From Carya illinoinensis (Eukaryota > Streptophyta > Magnoliopsida > Fagales > Juglandaceae): a DNA stretch of 64,000 nucleotides. Below are positions 22,920-35,078 of this stretch, piece by piece. The position numbers were made by a program, and so were the translations under genes. The DNA is taken from assembly GCF_018687715.1 (NCBI RefSeq), contig NC_056766.1, positions 8,545,501-8,609,500 on the forward strand. Reading direction: 5' to 3'. Every line of letters starts with the position of its first letter. Position 1 is the first letter of the stretch. Below the pieces are notes generated by a model that was given only the letters and a program-made list of their open reading frames with translations, had not been told where the DNA came from and ran no database searches.

Positions 22920-23329
22920 GAGCTTAAGTTTTTACAAAATTAATAAGTTATTTTATGTTGGAATCGGACTCACGTGAGCTTTCTTTTTATTGGACTTATT
23001 TTAAGTTAGTTTTATTCGGTTGTAGGCCTTGTCCTAAACCTCAATATTTGTATTTGCATAAATAATAGTTTTATTTTAAGTTATATTATTAACTATTATT
23101 CTACTACAACTAAATTCAGTAACAATGATAATAAGAAATTAAAAGTTGTTTGAAATGATTAGTCTATTTTGTTAAATGAGATCTTTACTGTATACTTTAA
23201 CGGAATTTGATATAATCATTTACTATGTTGTTAATTGAAAATAAAGATATATTATTTTCTTAAAAATAATCATTTCACTCAATTAGACAAACGTGTTTTG
23301 CACGTTGATCATGTCCTAGTATATATATA

Positions 23330-23850
23330 TATCACCTACATAACTCAAATCAAACAAATCATTTTCTTCAAGAGCTATTCTAAACAATTCCATTTGAGTT
23401 TGTGATCTTGCTCTTCCCCCTTCCTTCCCAAAATGAAATAGAATTTCATTAAAATCACCAACCATACACCATTAGGACTAGTCTCTTGAATAGATCCCAT
23501 GATTCTTTTCTTTTACACACTTCTGGATGGCCATAAAACCCACAAAGAAGCCACTTAGATTTCAACTTATCATCATTAATCCAAGCATTGATATGCCTTG
23601 CTGAATGATTAAAGACTTCCAATTAAACCTCTGCCTTTCATAGCATGGCAATTCCCACACTCTTCCCACTGGATAACTTACAAAACAATTATCGAATCCT
23701 GATATCCTTCTCAAGCCTTCCAATTTAGAGGACTTGCAAAGTATTTCTATATAAAACAACTCATTGGGTTTCTTTACCTTTGCCATTATGCAAAGGTCTT
23801 GGACTGTCTTAAGGTTTTCAAGCCCTCGACAGTTCTAATTAATTAGATTT
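23330..23850 (-). pseudogene. Truncated LINE, endonuclease region
   Basis: The minus strand from about 23850 encodes the start of an L1 ORF2 (Asn-Cys-Arg-Gly-Leu block), then a stretch matching the region at 56970-56600 of the full LINE, then Gly-Asp-Phe-Asn-Glu-Ile near 23450 (endonuclease catalytic motif). Several stops and frame changes are present. It ends near 23330 in a TA run. No reverse transcriptase follows, so only the 5' part of ORF2 is present, unusual for LINE truncation, which normally removes 5' sequence. Confidence 0.7.
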
Positions 23851-24241
23851 ATTAGTCCTCTACCAATCCCAAATTATTCACAAGTCCCACTGAATCATTA
23901 GAGACCTTTACATTCTTGCCAACCTTCTCTATTTTATCTCCTACAATCTGAAAGACATTTTCTTAAGAGAGGAAAAGGATACATACATACTTGTACTACT
24001 AATTTCTCTGGCTCATCGTTTCTAGCTTCTTCTCGACACCCCGTGTTCAGGGATTTGAACCAATAAAGGGCTTGTAATTGTTGATAATTTTTGTTAGGCT
24101 ATGTGGTATGGACCTCGTTCGGCCTATATTTCCATTTTCCTCTAAAGGCCTTTTTTACAAACACCTAATCTAGAGCAACACTCAAACCCCACGAGTAAGT
24201 TCCTCCACTTCCCCCAATCCTGATCTCTTTTCAGCCCTCTT

Positions 24242-24252
<11 letters not shown>

Positions 24253-24301
<49 letters not shown>
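24253..24301. repeat. CT microsatellite
   Basis: About 24 consecutive CT units; the flanking sequence is CT/GA-rich up to 24345. Confidence 0.9.
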
Positions 24302-24304
<3 letters not shown>

Positions 24305-24344
24305 TCGAAAGCCTGAATCTCGTCCCCCTCCCTCTTTCTCTCCT

Positions 24345-26220
24345 CCGAAGATCTATTACGACCCAAAGCTTGAGAGCATGCTAGAAGAGGGGCTTCAACT
24401 TGTCACCTCTCTTCAACGCTTACAAACAAAGGATTGCCATAATCTCAAGTGCAACTCAAAAGAGGGCTTCAACATCTCACTTCCCTTTTCGTTCTAGAGA
24501 TCTATTGGCGTCCTTTAATATAAAGACGATGACAAAGAAGAAAAGGAAAAGAAGGGCGCATACTTGCTCACATTCCCTTCAAAATACTAGCCCGAGAATT
24601 GATTGACTAAGCTAGCCAAAAGTCTGTCAAAACATTGGTTAGGTAGATACTCTTTTGATGAAAACCATAATGCATTGATCCACAAGGTACTCCAAATGGG
24701 TGGTGATAGAGATGAGAGAGAGCGAGAGATTGATTGAAAGGGAGAGGAGAGGGAGAAGAGAGAAGAGAGAAAGGGAAAAGGCCAAGAAAGGAGAGAGGAG
24801 AGCTCGGGGGTGGGGGGTGGGGCAGAGTAACAGAGAGACGGACACACTACCCTCAACTCACACTTATCGTAAAATACATATATCCCCTACACGTTTAATT
24901 TCTATTGGAGTGTGTAAAATGCAAAATAACACCACGTCCGGTTTGAAGCATTTTCCATGAAAAAATAATAAATCGTGCAGGAAAATAACCAAAGGAAAGA
25001 TGATGAGAAATGGAGAGAGAGGGAAAGGGGATTGGCCCCAAAGAGACAATTTTGGGTAATAGGCAGTTTGTCTTATTCTAATGGAAGTAGGAGATAAATA
25101 AAGATTATGAATTAATTAGTCCTACTTCCTCTTTTTCTCTTTCTTTCCTAATTCTTTTTCGAGTGTTTTTCTCCTCTCTTGATCTTTTTCTATTTCTCAT
25201 GATCTTCTCCTGGCTTAAATTCCTCTTCTAGCTCAATTACCTATTTTTTGACTTCTTACCTATCTTTTCTCTCTAGTTTCTTCTCAATTGGCATTGTCGT
25301 GCATCAATATTTATGTTATAATTATAACTAATGTATTTTTGTATATATCATAAATATAATATGCCCAGTCAGCCCAAGAAGCTCGGGAGAAGAAGCTGCT
25401 TGGCAACACGCACTGGTCGGAAGTTGGAAGGCAGATTGTTTGACACCATTACTCGCCAACAACCCCAACATGCAAGGTCAAGGACAACTCATGTACCTAA
25501 ACCTCGGAGGCTAAACAAACCTTAGAAGCGGGCACACCTGACCAAGTCCATGCCGCATTTAATTAAACACGGAGACGGGCACGTCACGCCGCATTTAAGG
25601 AAGTCCAGGGGTGGGCACGCCATGACGTGCCCCCTAGGTTGTTAGTGGTCGCCACGATCAAGTCTTGTAGGTTTGTTGCACAGTAGGAAACTGGCAAGGA
25701 GACACAAACTCAGTATGGAGCGAAGCCTCGATCCCCTTTCCAGCTATCATTCCAACTAGGTATATATATCCACTCCCTCAGCGAGGGGAAGGCTCTAAGA
25801 CACTTTTCATACTCAAGCTCTTATAATTCTCACACAGAGAAGCATATATTAACTTAAGCATCAGAGGTGTCCCCCACCTCCCCAAAACTCCTATTTCTCC
25901 ACAACTGCAAGTGCGAGTTGAGCCTCCATAAAGTTGCTCAGACTGCGAAACACGACATTAATTTATATATATATATACATATATTATATGATGGATATAT
26001 TAGGTTAGCTGCTAAGAAAGTATACATATTAGTATATATAATATTACAATGGCATACTCAACCCATCATCACGTTAAATATTATAAAAAATCACAAGTAT
26101 TTTCATTTTTTTAACCTGTATTGAGTTCCACAACAAGTATTGAGTTAATTGTGATTTGTATGTAATAGAATTAATCATCATATGACTCTCAATTATGCTA
26201 TCGCTCAACGAAAGTGAAAA
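24345..26220. other. No gene seen
   Basis: Mixed spacer. A purine-rich block lies at 24700-24840. The GC-richer segment 25360-25860, with repeated GGGCACG(T/C)C(A/-)CGCCGCATTTAA words, may be an LTR or promoter fragment, but no ends or coding were found. Confidence 0.35.
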
Positions 26221-26224
26221 GTGA

Positions 26225-27527
26225 TTCTTTATTTTTTGGCCAAAAGGAGGGCAGTACCTCCAGCACTTTATTAATAAAGGAAAAATCTAGTTGCAAGCAC
26301 AACTGCGTACTAATATGTACACCAATCTAATGTGATTGGTCAAAAAATATATTTTATTGAAAACAGTGCTAATTTAAATTTTGAATATGAACGAATCAAT
26401 ATTGGTACGTAGATTAGTATGCAATTTTGCTTGTACATAGCAAAATTCATTAATAAATCCTCACTTGTGGCAGAGGGAAACCGTGGTTATAATAACAACC
26501 AACTTATTAGAAAACAATATAATAAAAACCTTCAAAAACTCAAAACAACACCTATACATAAACCAAACTATATACGGAGTTGAGGGAGTCCAAGTTTTTC
26601 AGTTTTCAAAAATCCTCTTAGAAACTTCGGAATATCCTCGTACGTCTCCCAATGAGCCAACAAGTTTTTCGCGCCTAATTTTGCAAGATAATCCGCCGAA
26701 AAATTTCCTTCCCGATAAACATGAATAAAATTCACATTCATTCCTCCCAACAAATTTTGAATATCATCCCAAAAATATTCCAAGTACCATACGGAGCATC
26801 TTTTATCGATCAACCATTTTATAATCAACATCAAATCCATCTCAACATCAAGATGAAAAAATCCCATATTTTTTGCAATCCGCAATCCATATAACAAGCC
26901 TAATAGTTTAGCATTATTATTTGTACCATCATGGCATCACCAAAATAATAAGAGCAAGTGGCCATAAATTTACCATGATGATCACAAAATACTCCACCAG
27001 CTCCCATAACACCAGGATTTCCAATACAACTCACGTCAGAATTTAATTTGATATGACCAACATCTAGAGGGTGCCATCAAACAAGAATAGGTTTTTCGAA
27101 TCAACTCACCTACTTGTAGAGAAAAACCGAAGGCTTCCATCACATGCAATAAGAAGTCCCATTCAACACTATCATAGACTTTTGCTACATCCACCTTCAT
27201 GAAGACATTACCATTTCTTCTCTTAGAATTCATAGAGTGGACCATTTCCTAAATCAAGCTTATCAAAAATGCTTCTTCAAGGGAGGAAAGCTACTTAAAA
27301 TTAGTCTAGAGAAAATAGGGGTGAGTCTTTGAACTAGTATCTTAGTGAAAACTTTGTAAATAATGGAGCAAAAATTAATTGGGTGGAACTTATCAAATGT
27401 TGAAGGATTATCAACTTTAGAAATAAGCACCAAAGAGGAGGCCAAATAAAATCGAGGAAAGGACTTTGCCCTAAAAAATTCACAAACAGCATCCAGCACA
27501 TCTGCCTTCACAATGTTCCAACAATGG
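26225..27527 (-). pseudogene. Truncated LINE: reverse transcriptase joined to RNase H
   Basis: Minus strand, from right to left: a reverse transcriptase segment (27527-27263) with the Pro-Ile-Asn-Phe-Cys-Ser-Ile-Ile-Tyr-Lys block; a second segment (27245-27070) with a Lys-Val-Tyr-Asp-Ser-Val-Glu-Trp catalytic-region remnant (normally Lys-Ala-Tyr-Asp-Arg); then at about 27060 an RNase H domain (Asp-x-Ser-Cys-Ile-Gly-Asn-Pro-Gly) continuing to 26568. The catalytic Phe-Ala-Asp-Asp segment and the zinc-finger-like RVT region between them are missing, so an internal deletion joined them. Several stops and shifts show it is dead. The 3' untranslated tail is split by a MITE at 26287-26440. Confidence 0.75.
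26287..26440. mobile_element. MITE, 154 bp, nested in a LINE tail
   Basis: Left end CTAGTTGCAAGCACAACTGC; the reverse complement of the right end reads CTATGTACAAGCAAAATTGC. The inverted repeats extend about 40 bases, to the ACACCAAT / ATTGGTACG blocks. Flanks are A-rich, so the target duplication is uncertain. The core contains TGTGATTGGTCAAAAAATAT. Confidence 0.75.
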
Positions 27528-27692
27528 TATGGAGCTTGCAAGTGCCCTCATGATTTACCCTAAAAAATTCATTTTGGGGCTGTGGATTATCGTTGCTCGC
27601 TATGGAGCTTGCAAGTGCCCTCATGATTTACCCTAAAAAATTCATTTTGGGGCTGTGGATTATCGTTGCTCGCTATGGAGCTTGCAAGCGCC
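27528..27692. repeat. Tandem repeat, 73-bp unit, about 2.3 copies
   Basis: TATGGAGCTTGCAAGTGCCC recurs at 27528, 27601 and 27674 with exact 73-base spacing. The first unit overlaps the edge of the LINE fragment, so the tandem may have arisen at the insertion border. Confidence 0.9.
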
Positions 27693-30600
27693 ATGTCTTC
27701 TAGGTAATGTGTTCATTGCGCTCAATGAGGGCTGAGCCACTAAGGTGGAAAGGAACCATGGGCAAGACTGGCGGCATTGGTGTACATTGCATTGCCCATG
27801 CGACTTTTGTGAAACTCACAACCTTGCTCCTTGTGAGGTGGATGTCCATGACCAGGTCGACCGGTTGATGCCTTGCAAACTGCCACCCTCACACTTGACA
27901 TGGGCTCGTTGCTCGTCGCAAAGGTGGCCAGCTAGGGCAAGCCTATTTATTGCTCAACGAAGTCTCTTGCCCGTTACTCTCCATGTTGGTGAGTAGGGTG
28001 ACATGCTTCTAGCTATTGCCCTCCATAGGAAATGGCGAATTGGACGACGTGTCAGCTTCTCGAGGGACTGTCTGCCACTTGTTGCATGTCATGGAGCTAC
28101 TGTGTTGTCTTCGTGGGAGAGGAAGGTCTCAAGAGGGCAAGGCCTTCATGGATGAGGAACAGTGGCGTGCCTTCTGATAGGGTGTGGCGAGGTACCGTTA
28201 TTCAATAAAGGTGGGTGGAGAGCTTGGTGGGGGTGTCACTGACTGCCAATGGTCGTGTTACTTTAGGTGAGGTCATTGCCCACCACGGGGGTGGTGAGGA
28301 CCATGGGAATGCCTAGCTTTTTGGCACCGTTCCTAGCCTCTATGGAAGCCCATCGACGACAGGTGTAACTCCTGGGCCCAGCACCAAGCTTTAGCTAATT
28401 GCAGGTTCTATAAAATTTTTCTTTTGGGTTAATATATATGAAAAGTCCACTTGGTATTTAATGAGTAATTTTGGGGTAAGTTGTAGGCCCAAAATTTATT
28501 GTGGCAAAGTATGGATTCTTATTGGGGTTTATAATTAGGTTAAAATCATTTAATCAGGTGAAATCTTTTTATTTAGAAATGGGTCCAAAAAGCCCAAGCC
28601 CATGGGAACCAAGTATCGGACTCCGTGTCATGCACGTCTCCTCTTTCACTATGGTTTTCAATAACCAATATATTATATACATGTTACACACTTTCATGCA
28701 CATAAGCTCTTTGCACCTAGATCATCTTTCCCAAGCTAGGGTTGTCGCAGTAGTCCATCCTTTTTCCTTAACCCCACATTCACAACCAAGTTGTGCCCAA
28801 CCACCTTCACCAAACGGTAACCATTGTACACATCCCCAACTGATCCATAGCGTAGCCCTTGCATGCACGCACGCACCAACAGCCCCTACCACCTAGCCTC
28901 CAACTCGCAGCAACAGCCTGAGCAGAGACCACCCCACGTGCCAAGAGCTTCCCTGCATAACAAAAGCCACTAGCCCCACATATAACCAACAACCACCTTG
29001 ACTCCATTCCATAAACTACAGGTACCCACACACATGAGAACAACCCATAGATTGCACTACTACCCTCCACGTCCATGAAGTAACCAAACAAGCCATCTCA
29101 ACGTGCACTCAAAGAGGTCTTACATCATTATGACCCAGCCACTGAAACTACCAACAGTAGCGCTCTGCTTTGCTACACCCAAAACAAGGTAGTTCTACAA
29201 CATGACCCAACCTCCACTACATCTCGGGAAGCACCACACGTCACCAGGCCCTCTCCACACCGTCACCACCAGCACAAAAAGTGTCTTTGGGCATTTCATG
29301 CCACCCAAAGCTGCCGCTTTGCTCTTGGTAAGCCACACCCAACCCTCCCCCACTACCTCCTTCTTCGTCCCTCTCTCTCTCTCTCTCTCATCACTTTCTC
29401 TCTCCCTCCCACAGTGCATTAATGCTACCGCCCCCAGCCACCATGTCGTCGCTTCGAAGCTACTCTCATAGTGAGTCTCTATCACATGGCCTTGGGTCTC
29501 TCTCTAGTGAACGTTTATCCTTTACAAACTAAGGTGGCTTTTACATTTTATGCAAAGCTTCTTACGCAGATAGATGAGAAGATTTATTTTATGATATTCC
29601 AATTTTTCCCTTTGAGTTATAAGCCAAATCATAAGGTGTTTTGAACTTATATTATTTTGGGAATATTTGGTTTAAAACAATGTGAGCTGTGTGTAATTGA
29701 GAAATTGAAGTTTATATTTGTAATGTGAGATACGATTTTAAGTGAGAAGAAGTAACTCTCAGACTCATCTGGGACTGGGGCATTACAACAAGAATGATCG
29801 ATGGCAGTCTCTGTGGCTTCTCATTGGCAGCTTGTGGGTGCCCATGCCGCTATATAGCTGCCTGCAAGAATACAGCTGGCAGGTGGTATACCTGCTAGCT
29901 TCTAGCACCCGTGGTGTGCCTGCCACTAGAGTAGATACATTGCATGCTCTCCGCTGATCTCTGGGTCAAGGAGTTTCATGGTGATAGTAGAATTCGGTCA
30001 CTGGTGGCTTCATTCGGTCATGGAGAGGAACTCTTGTGGCAAGTAAATGTGATGTTGGCAAGGACCGGTAGCGAACAAAGCCTCCATGGTTAGGGATCAC
30101 CCTGCAGCAAAAAAAAAAAAAAAGAGTTGTCGGTTCAAGTGGTTGTTGGTGGTGGCCCTGCTAGCCCACGGAAGCCTGGTTTAAGGACCTTCGGTGGCAG
30201 TGCTCATGTATGTGAAGTAGTTGGGTACAAGTTGGGTGCACCAGTCCTCTTTCAATCTGGAGCTTTCATTGGTGGTGCTCATCGTGCTGGTGGTAGAAAA
30301 CACTGGTGTATCTGGTGGTGGCCGGTGGTAGCCTCACCTACTCACGGTTGGTTGGCAGGATGGTCTTCGTTGGTCCTAAGATATTGCACGCAAGAACTAG
30401 GTTGAACAACCTCTCTCGACTCTGTCCAAACGTCCATTGGAGTGTTTGGACTTCAAACACAGACGAAGCCATTTGTGAAGGGCAGCCGGCAGCTTACCTG
30501 CCACCCAAGAGCCTCCTAAGTATACAACTACTTGCACCCATTATGCCACTGTACATGGCATACACAGTGGATGTATGTGTTACATGTAGTGCACTTAAGT

Positions 30601-32150
30601 GTGCTGTGTCATTCTATCTAAAAAAAAGTGCACAGTGCCATGCATTCAAAAGTGGTTCTCTCACTTTTTCCTTTTTTTTTTTACAGAAACAATATTAATG
30701 AAATAAAAATAAAGGGTGAAAAGCTAGAAAACTTATCTGCTTCTTTGTAGATGATCTAATAAGTCAAGGAATCATCCTTCTCTTATTTTTGATACAGAGA
30801 ATATATTGAGCCCACAAACGGTGCCAATTGGTAATGCGTAAATTTGCACAAGGCTAAAAAGATGGGAAAGAGTCCTCCCTGGCCCATGGAGGAGATTCAG
30901 GCCATGATGAAATAGTCGAATAGTCCACGATAGCAGTTTTGGTGTCGATGTGGTGCTCAACTGTAAATCCATGAGAATAAATAATAAATAAATGCATGAA
31001 ATATAAATAAAGGGAGAGACACAAAGATTTACATGGTTCGACATAAAAGCCTACGTCTATTGGTTGTTTGGGAGCAAAATCCACTATGATATCGATTTTA
31101 CAGTCTCTCATGATCTCACATATCTCTCAATACAAAGGACGAAATTAGAAAAGGTAGAAGAAGATGGCTTGCTCCTGGGAGATGAGATTTGAGGTGTCTT
31201 GTGCCTGGTAAAAATCTGTCTAAATTTGAAGAGATTCCCTCTCTTTATAGAGGTCTCATTAATTCCTTTCTTAGAGTGATTGAATTTTACTTGCCTTATG
31301 AAACTCTTTCTTTTTATGTGTTTGAGTCAACTTGCCAGAGATTCTTGACCTTATCCTGGGCTTAATTCATGGTTGATGACTTTATACCCAACAGGCGACA
31401 TAACACAATTGAGGATTCGTTGGTGGTGGGGCAGTATAAGCTTTTTACATGCGGATCGACAAAGTGGGGAGGTGAACTCTAGTTGGAAGATGAAGTAAAA
31501 GACATGGAAGATCAGAGAATGAACTTTTTTCTCCTTCTGGAAATGGAAGAGCGAGTACTGGCTTTGGAAATAATTGGGCACGTTATTTCTCATTCAGACT
31601 GATCAAGACTCTCAAATAAATATATTATCCGCATGCAACGACATACTGAACTTTGTTTGGATTGTAACAAAATGGACTTGATTATGTATATGTTGTTAAA
31701 CTCAACATCGATCGCTACGAATAAATAATTATTGTATCTAAAATAAAACAACAATTTATTTATAAAGACATAATCTGATCCCTATGGCCGCGACGATGGT
31801 TGTAAAACAGTAAAATATGATTTTTTACAGTAATCCGCTATATGTAGTGGCTAATGGGTACCATTCATCATCATGTAAATATTTTATTATTATTTATATT
31901 TCATTTACTCTCTCTCTCTCTCTCTCTTGCTTTAATTTTCAACATGTAAGCAAATATTTTAAATTGTTCATCATTTAAAACACCTCTATTTCATTTTCTT
32001 CTAAAAAAATTTTAAATTGGAAATATTTTTTATTCAATTTTTTTATGTTTTGATTTTATTTTTAATTTTTATTTGGCTTACATATTTTTATTTTTTGTAC
32101 ATGTGTATAGGACTGAATTATATAACATTATTGTATATAAAAATATATTG
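27693..32150. other. Long gene-free stretch
   Basis: No convincing gene. 27700-28400 is GC-richer with a G/T skew; 28700-29450 is C/A-rich with a CT run at 29370-29395; 29740-30500 is again G/T-rich and contains an A-run at 30110. Long frames here have no protein-like features. 30950-31330 has the GATTTACATGGTTCGAC...GCCTACGTC arrangement often seen in plant retroelement-derived repeats. A TC microsatellite is at 31911-31928. Confidence 0.4.
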
Positions 32151-32153
32151 AAA

Positions 32154-32219
32154 GTATAAAAAATATATGGATTTTGCTATATTTCAGTATAAAAAATATA
32201 TGGATTTTGCTATATTTCA
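32154..32219. repeat. Tandem duplication, 33-bp unit
   Basis: The unit starting GTATAAAAAATATATGG and ending in GCTATATTTCA is present twice without change at 32154 and 32187. Confidence 0.9.
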
Positions 32220-32897
32220 TTTCCTATGTTCATTATTTCCTATATTTAGGTAATTTCTCTCTCGAAATTGAATTTTCCTTTTTATATATCTAATTGAGTT
32301 TCGGATTTTTCTTTCATTAATGTGCAAATTAAGGAACTAGAAAATCTCAATGAAGTATGAGCAGTACCGTAGTTAATCTTGAGGGAAATCACGTTTGTTA
32401 ATGTTTGTTTGATTGATAAATTAAAAACTATTATAGTGTCATTATTTACAATGAAGAGGTAAATTTAATAATTTAAATTATATATTAATACTCATTGTCA
32501 TCACTACAACAAATACATACAATTGCCGCCAAAAGTTTTTGCAGCAAATTCAGTTTAATTTGCAGCAAATGAATATAAAGCCACAGAAAAATACCGCCAC
32601 ATTTTTGCAGATAATAAATTGCCAATTTAACTACTACTTTCGGCTATCTTAAGTTTTGACGAAAATACTTACATATCTTGGCAATTTATGCTGTTGCTAT
32701 AAGTCATTTAGTTTGTCAGTAATACGGCAAACCTAACTCCCAATCTCGAACAGCAAACTCAATTCCTGGAATGCAACCTTGCCACTAATATGCTATCTCA
32801 TAAATTCATAACTTGGCTATTGATTACTTACCACAAATATATGTTGTAGGAAATAGATGTCTTCTGGGAACTTATGTCGCAAAAAAAATACAAGTTT

Positions 32898-33115
32898 GGC
32901 AACTTGGATGACTAACAATAAGTTTATTGCCATGAGGTTATACAATGGATGTTTGACTTCAATTGGCTTTTCGGACAACGACAATTCCTTGAAATACGTT
33001 AGTATTGGCAACTTGTATTACTGACAACAAGTTTATTGCCATGATGTTATACAAGGGAAGGCTGACTTCAATTGGCTTTTCGGACAACTACAAATCCTTG
33101 TAATACGTTACTATC
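32898..33115. repeat. Tandem duplication, 109-bp unit, in the CACTA subterminal region
   Basis: The GGCAACTT start at 32898 recurs at 33007, and the block TGACTTCAATTGGCTTTTCG is conserved in both units. Tandem subterminal repeats in CACTA elements bind the element's own TNPA-type protein, so this may be a binding array; that role is inferred. Confidence 0.85.
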
Positions 33116-35040
33116 CGCAACGTTGTCTTCTGGTAAATACGGCTTAGCAGTGACTTTGGCTCATGTAAATTGCCTTATCGCCGGGAACCTATTTTATGAA
33201 GACCAACATTGTTCGGCAATTCAGCGTTGCCAAAACTATAAGTATTGGCCATTATTTTCTTTGCTATAGCTCAATGTAGGCAAATTGCATTTACATGTAT
33301 ATAAATATTCCGAATAGGACTACGTACATTTTATTGGCCAATATTGAAGGGTCCTGATGATGCATTGTTGCCAATAATCCTCATTTTCCACAAGACCTGT
33401 CCATGTACATAAATACATACAACCATTTACCTTGCGGGCCTAGCAACTTAGCAGTTCAACCTCCTTTCCTATACCTTACCATTTTCCCACTACCACACTA
33501 CAATTCCATACATCTGTTGGTAATTTATAAATATTATATACAATTCAGACCTCAATAACCAGAATTTTATTACATCAATATTTCTTGCTCAAATATATAA
33601 GATATTTTTATTGAATCCTATCCATGTTGCAATCCACAGATCAAACTTTTACAAATGATGTAAGCCATCCATATCCAGCCCAGCACTATAAAACCAAAAC
33701 TTCCCACATTTTGCACCCGACACAGAACAAATATGTATGCATGATTCCCCCCTTAGCTGCAGTACCTTTCCAAAATATAAAGGATAAATCATTACACCAT
33801 AAACAAATACATTCCCATGGCAAAGCTCCCAAACCAGGGCCAGAAATTGCTAATCATCTATTTGATATATCACTTAGTTCTCCATTAGACATACAATTTT
33901 CATCCAAATGCACCCTGGTTAGTTAGAACATATCCAGCCAACATAAACTAGAAATTAAAGGATTCTGTTCAAGCTAACATGCCCAACCAATATACATAAC
34001 TATATGAGTCCCATTTCTATGTCCCCAAACAGAACTACTACATATCAATGATATATATTTCATGGTTTCTAATCTGTTCCCTGGTGAAAGTATCTGTGGG
34101 GATCTTCACTCAAAATTAACACACCTCCATCAGACCACATAGATGGCAAGGTTGGCCCCTCATTGTGTCATCGTTTGAACAATTCAGCATCAATTTTGGT
34201 CATCTTGCTGCCAGGCTTCAGACTCCCTGCACATATATTTTGGGTTAGAGTCATCATAATCCGAAACAGAAAAATTGAGTTACTTCCAACCTAGCACAGC
34301 TGATAAATTATTGTATACTGACAATATTGGTCAATTTCAGATGAACCTAGCCTATAACATCATGCAACAATCTCCACCATATAACCACCACTTGCTAGTA
34401 TTTTTAGAGATACAAATATTTTAATCTAAAGAACTATACTCATGAGTGTCAGGAAAACCAAACCCAAACAGCACATATTTTAAAAAAAAGCATTAGGGAA
34501 ATCCTACATTTTGTCCTATCATTTCCTTCCTAAATAGCAGGGCTGATAAAAGACCTTTACACATAAATTTTGATAGTTACTAACTACTCTATCCCATCAC
34601 TAGACATTTGTAATCTCAGCCACCAATTACAAATGTCTTTTTATCCAATCATTCAAACTATTTACATGGCAAAACCATTGACAGATTAGAGTGGATATCC
34701 AAATTTACTCAATTTGTCCATTCTTGTGCAAAATCCATGGAGGAGGGGGGGGGGGGGGGGAAGATGTTTGAATATGTGACTCAATCATCAATATTAACAT
34801 GAACTAGAGTGTGGAAATTGCATACCTTACTCAAGTATTGTTTTCTGATCTGCATGGCAGCCTGTTGGCACTTTGTCAACCCATACTATGCTGACTGTTA
34901 ATTTATACACAAAGTAGAGTTGCCACCACATCCATATAGGTGCACAGCAAAAAGGACCAAAAGTTTCAGCTCCTTCATGTTAACCTTACTTGTAACTTCA
35001 CCTCGGACTTCCCAAAAATCAGTCAGCTGGGCAACCAAAA

Positions 35041-35074
<34 letters not shown>

Positions 35075-35078
35075 ATGC
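33116..35078. other. CACTA left-end non-coding region
   Basis: No gene. It includes a G-run at 34742-34760 and a TA microsatellite at 35043-35070. It would hold the 3' untranslated region of the minus-strand Ptta-type gene and the left subterminal repeats. Confidence 0.5.

Noticed and set aside
28501..30698. Possible protein gene in the C/A- and G/T-rich block
   Set aside because: Frames of 90-130 codons occur on both strands with no recognisable motif; compositional skew explains them.
35043..35070. TA repeat as a possible MITE target or origin
   Set aside because: A plain TA microsatellite, no inverted repeats around it.
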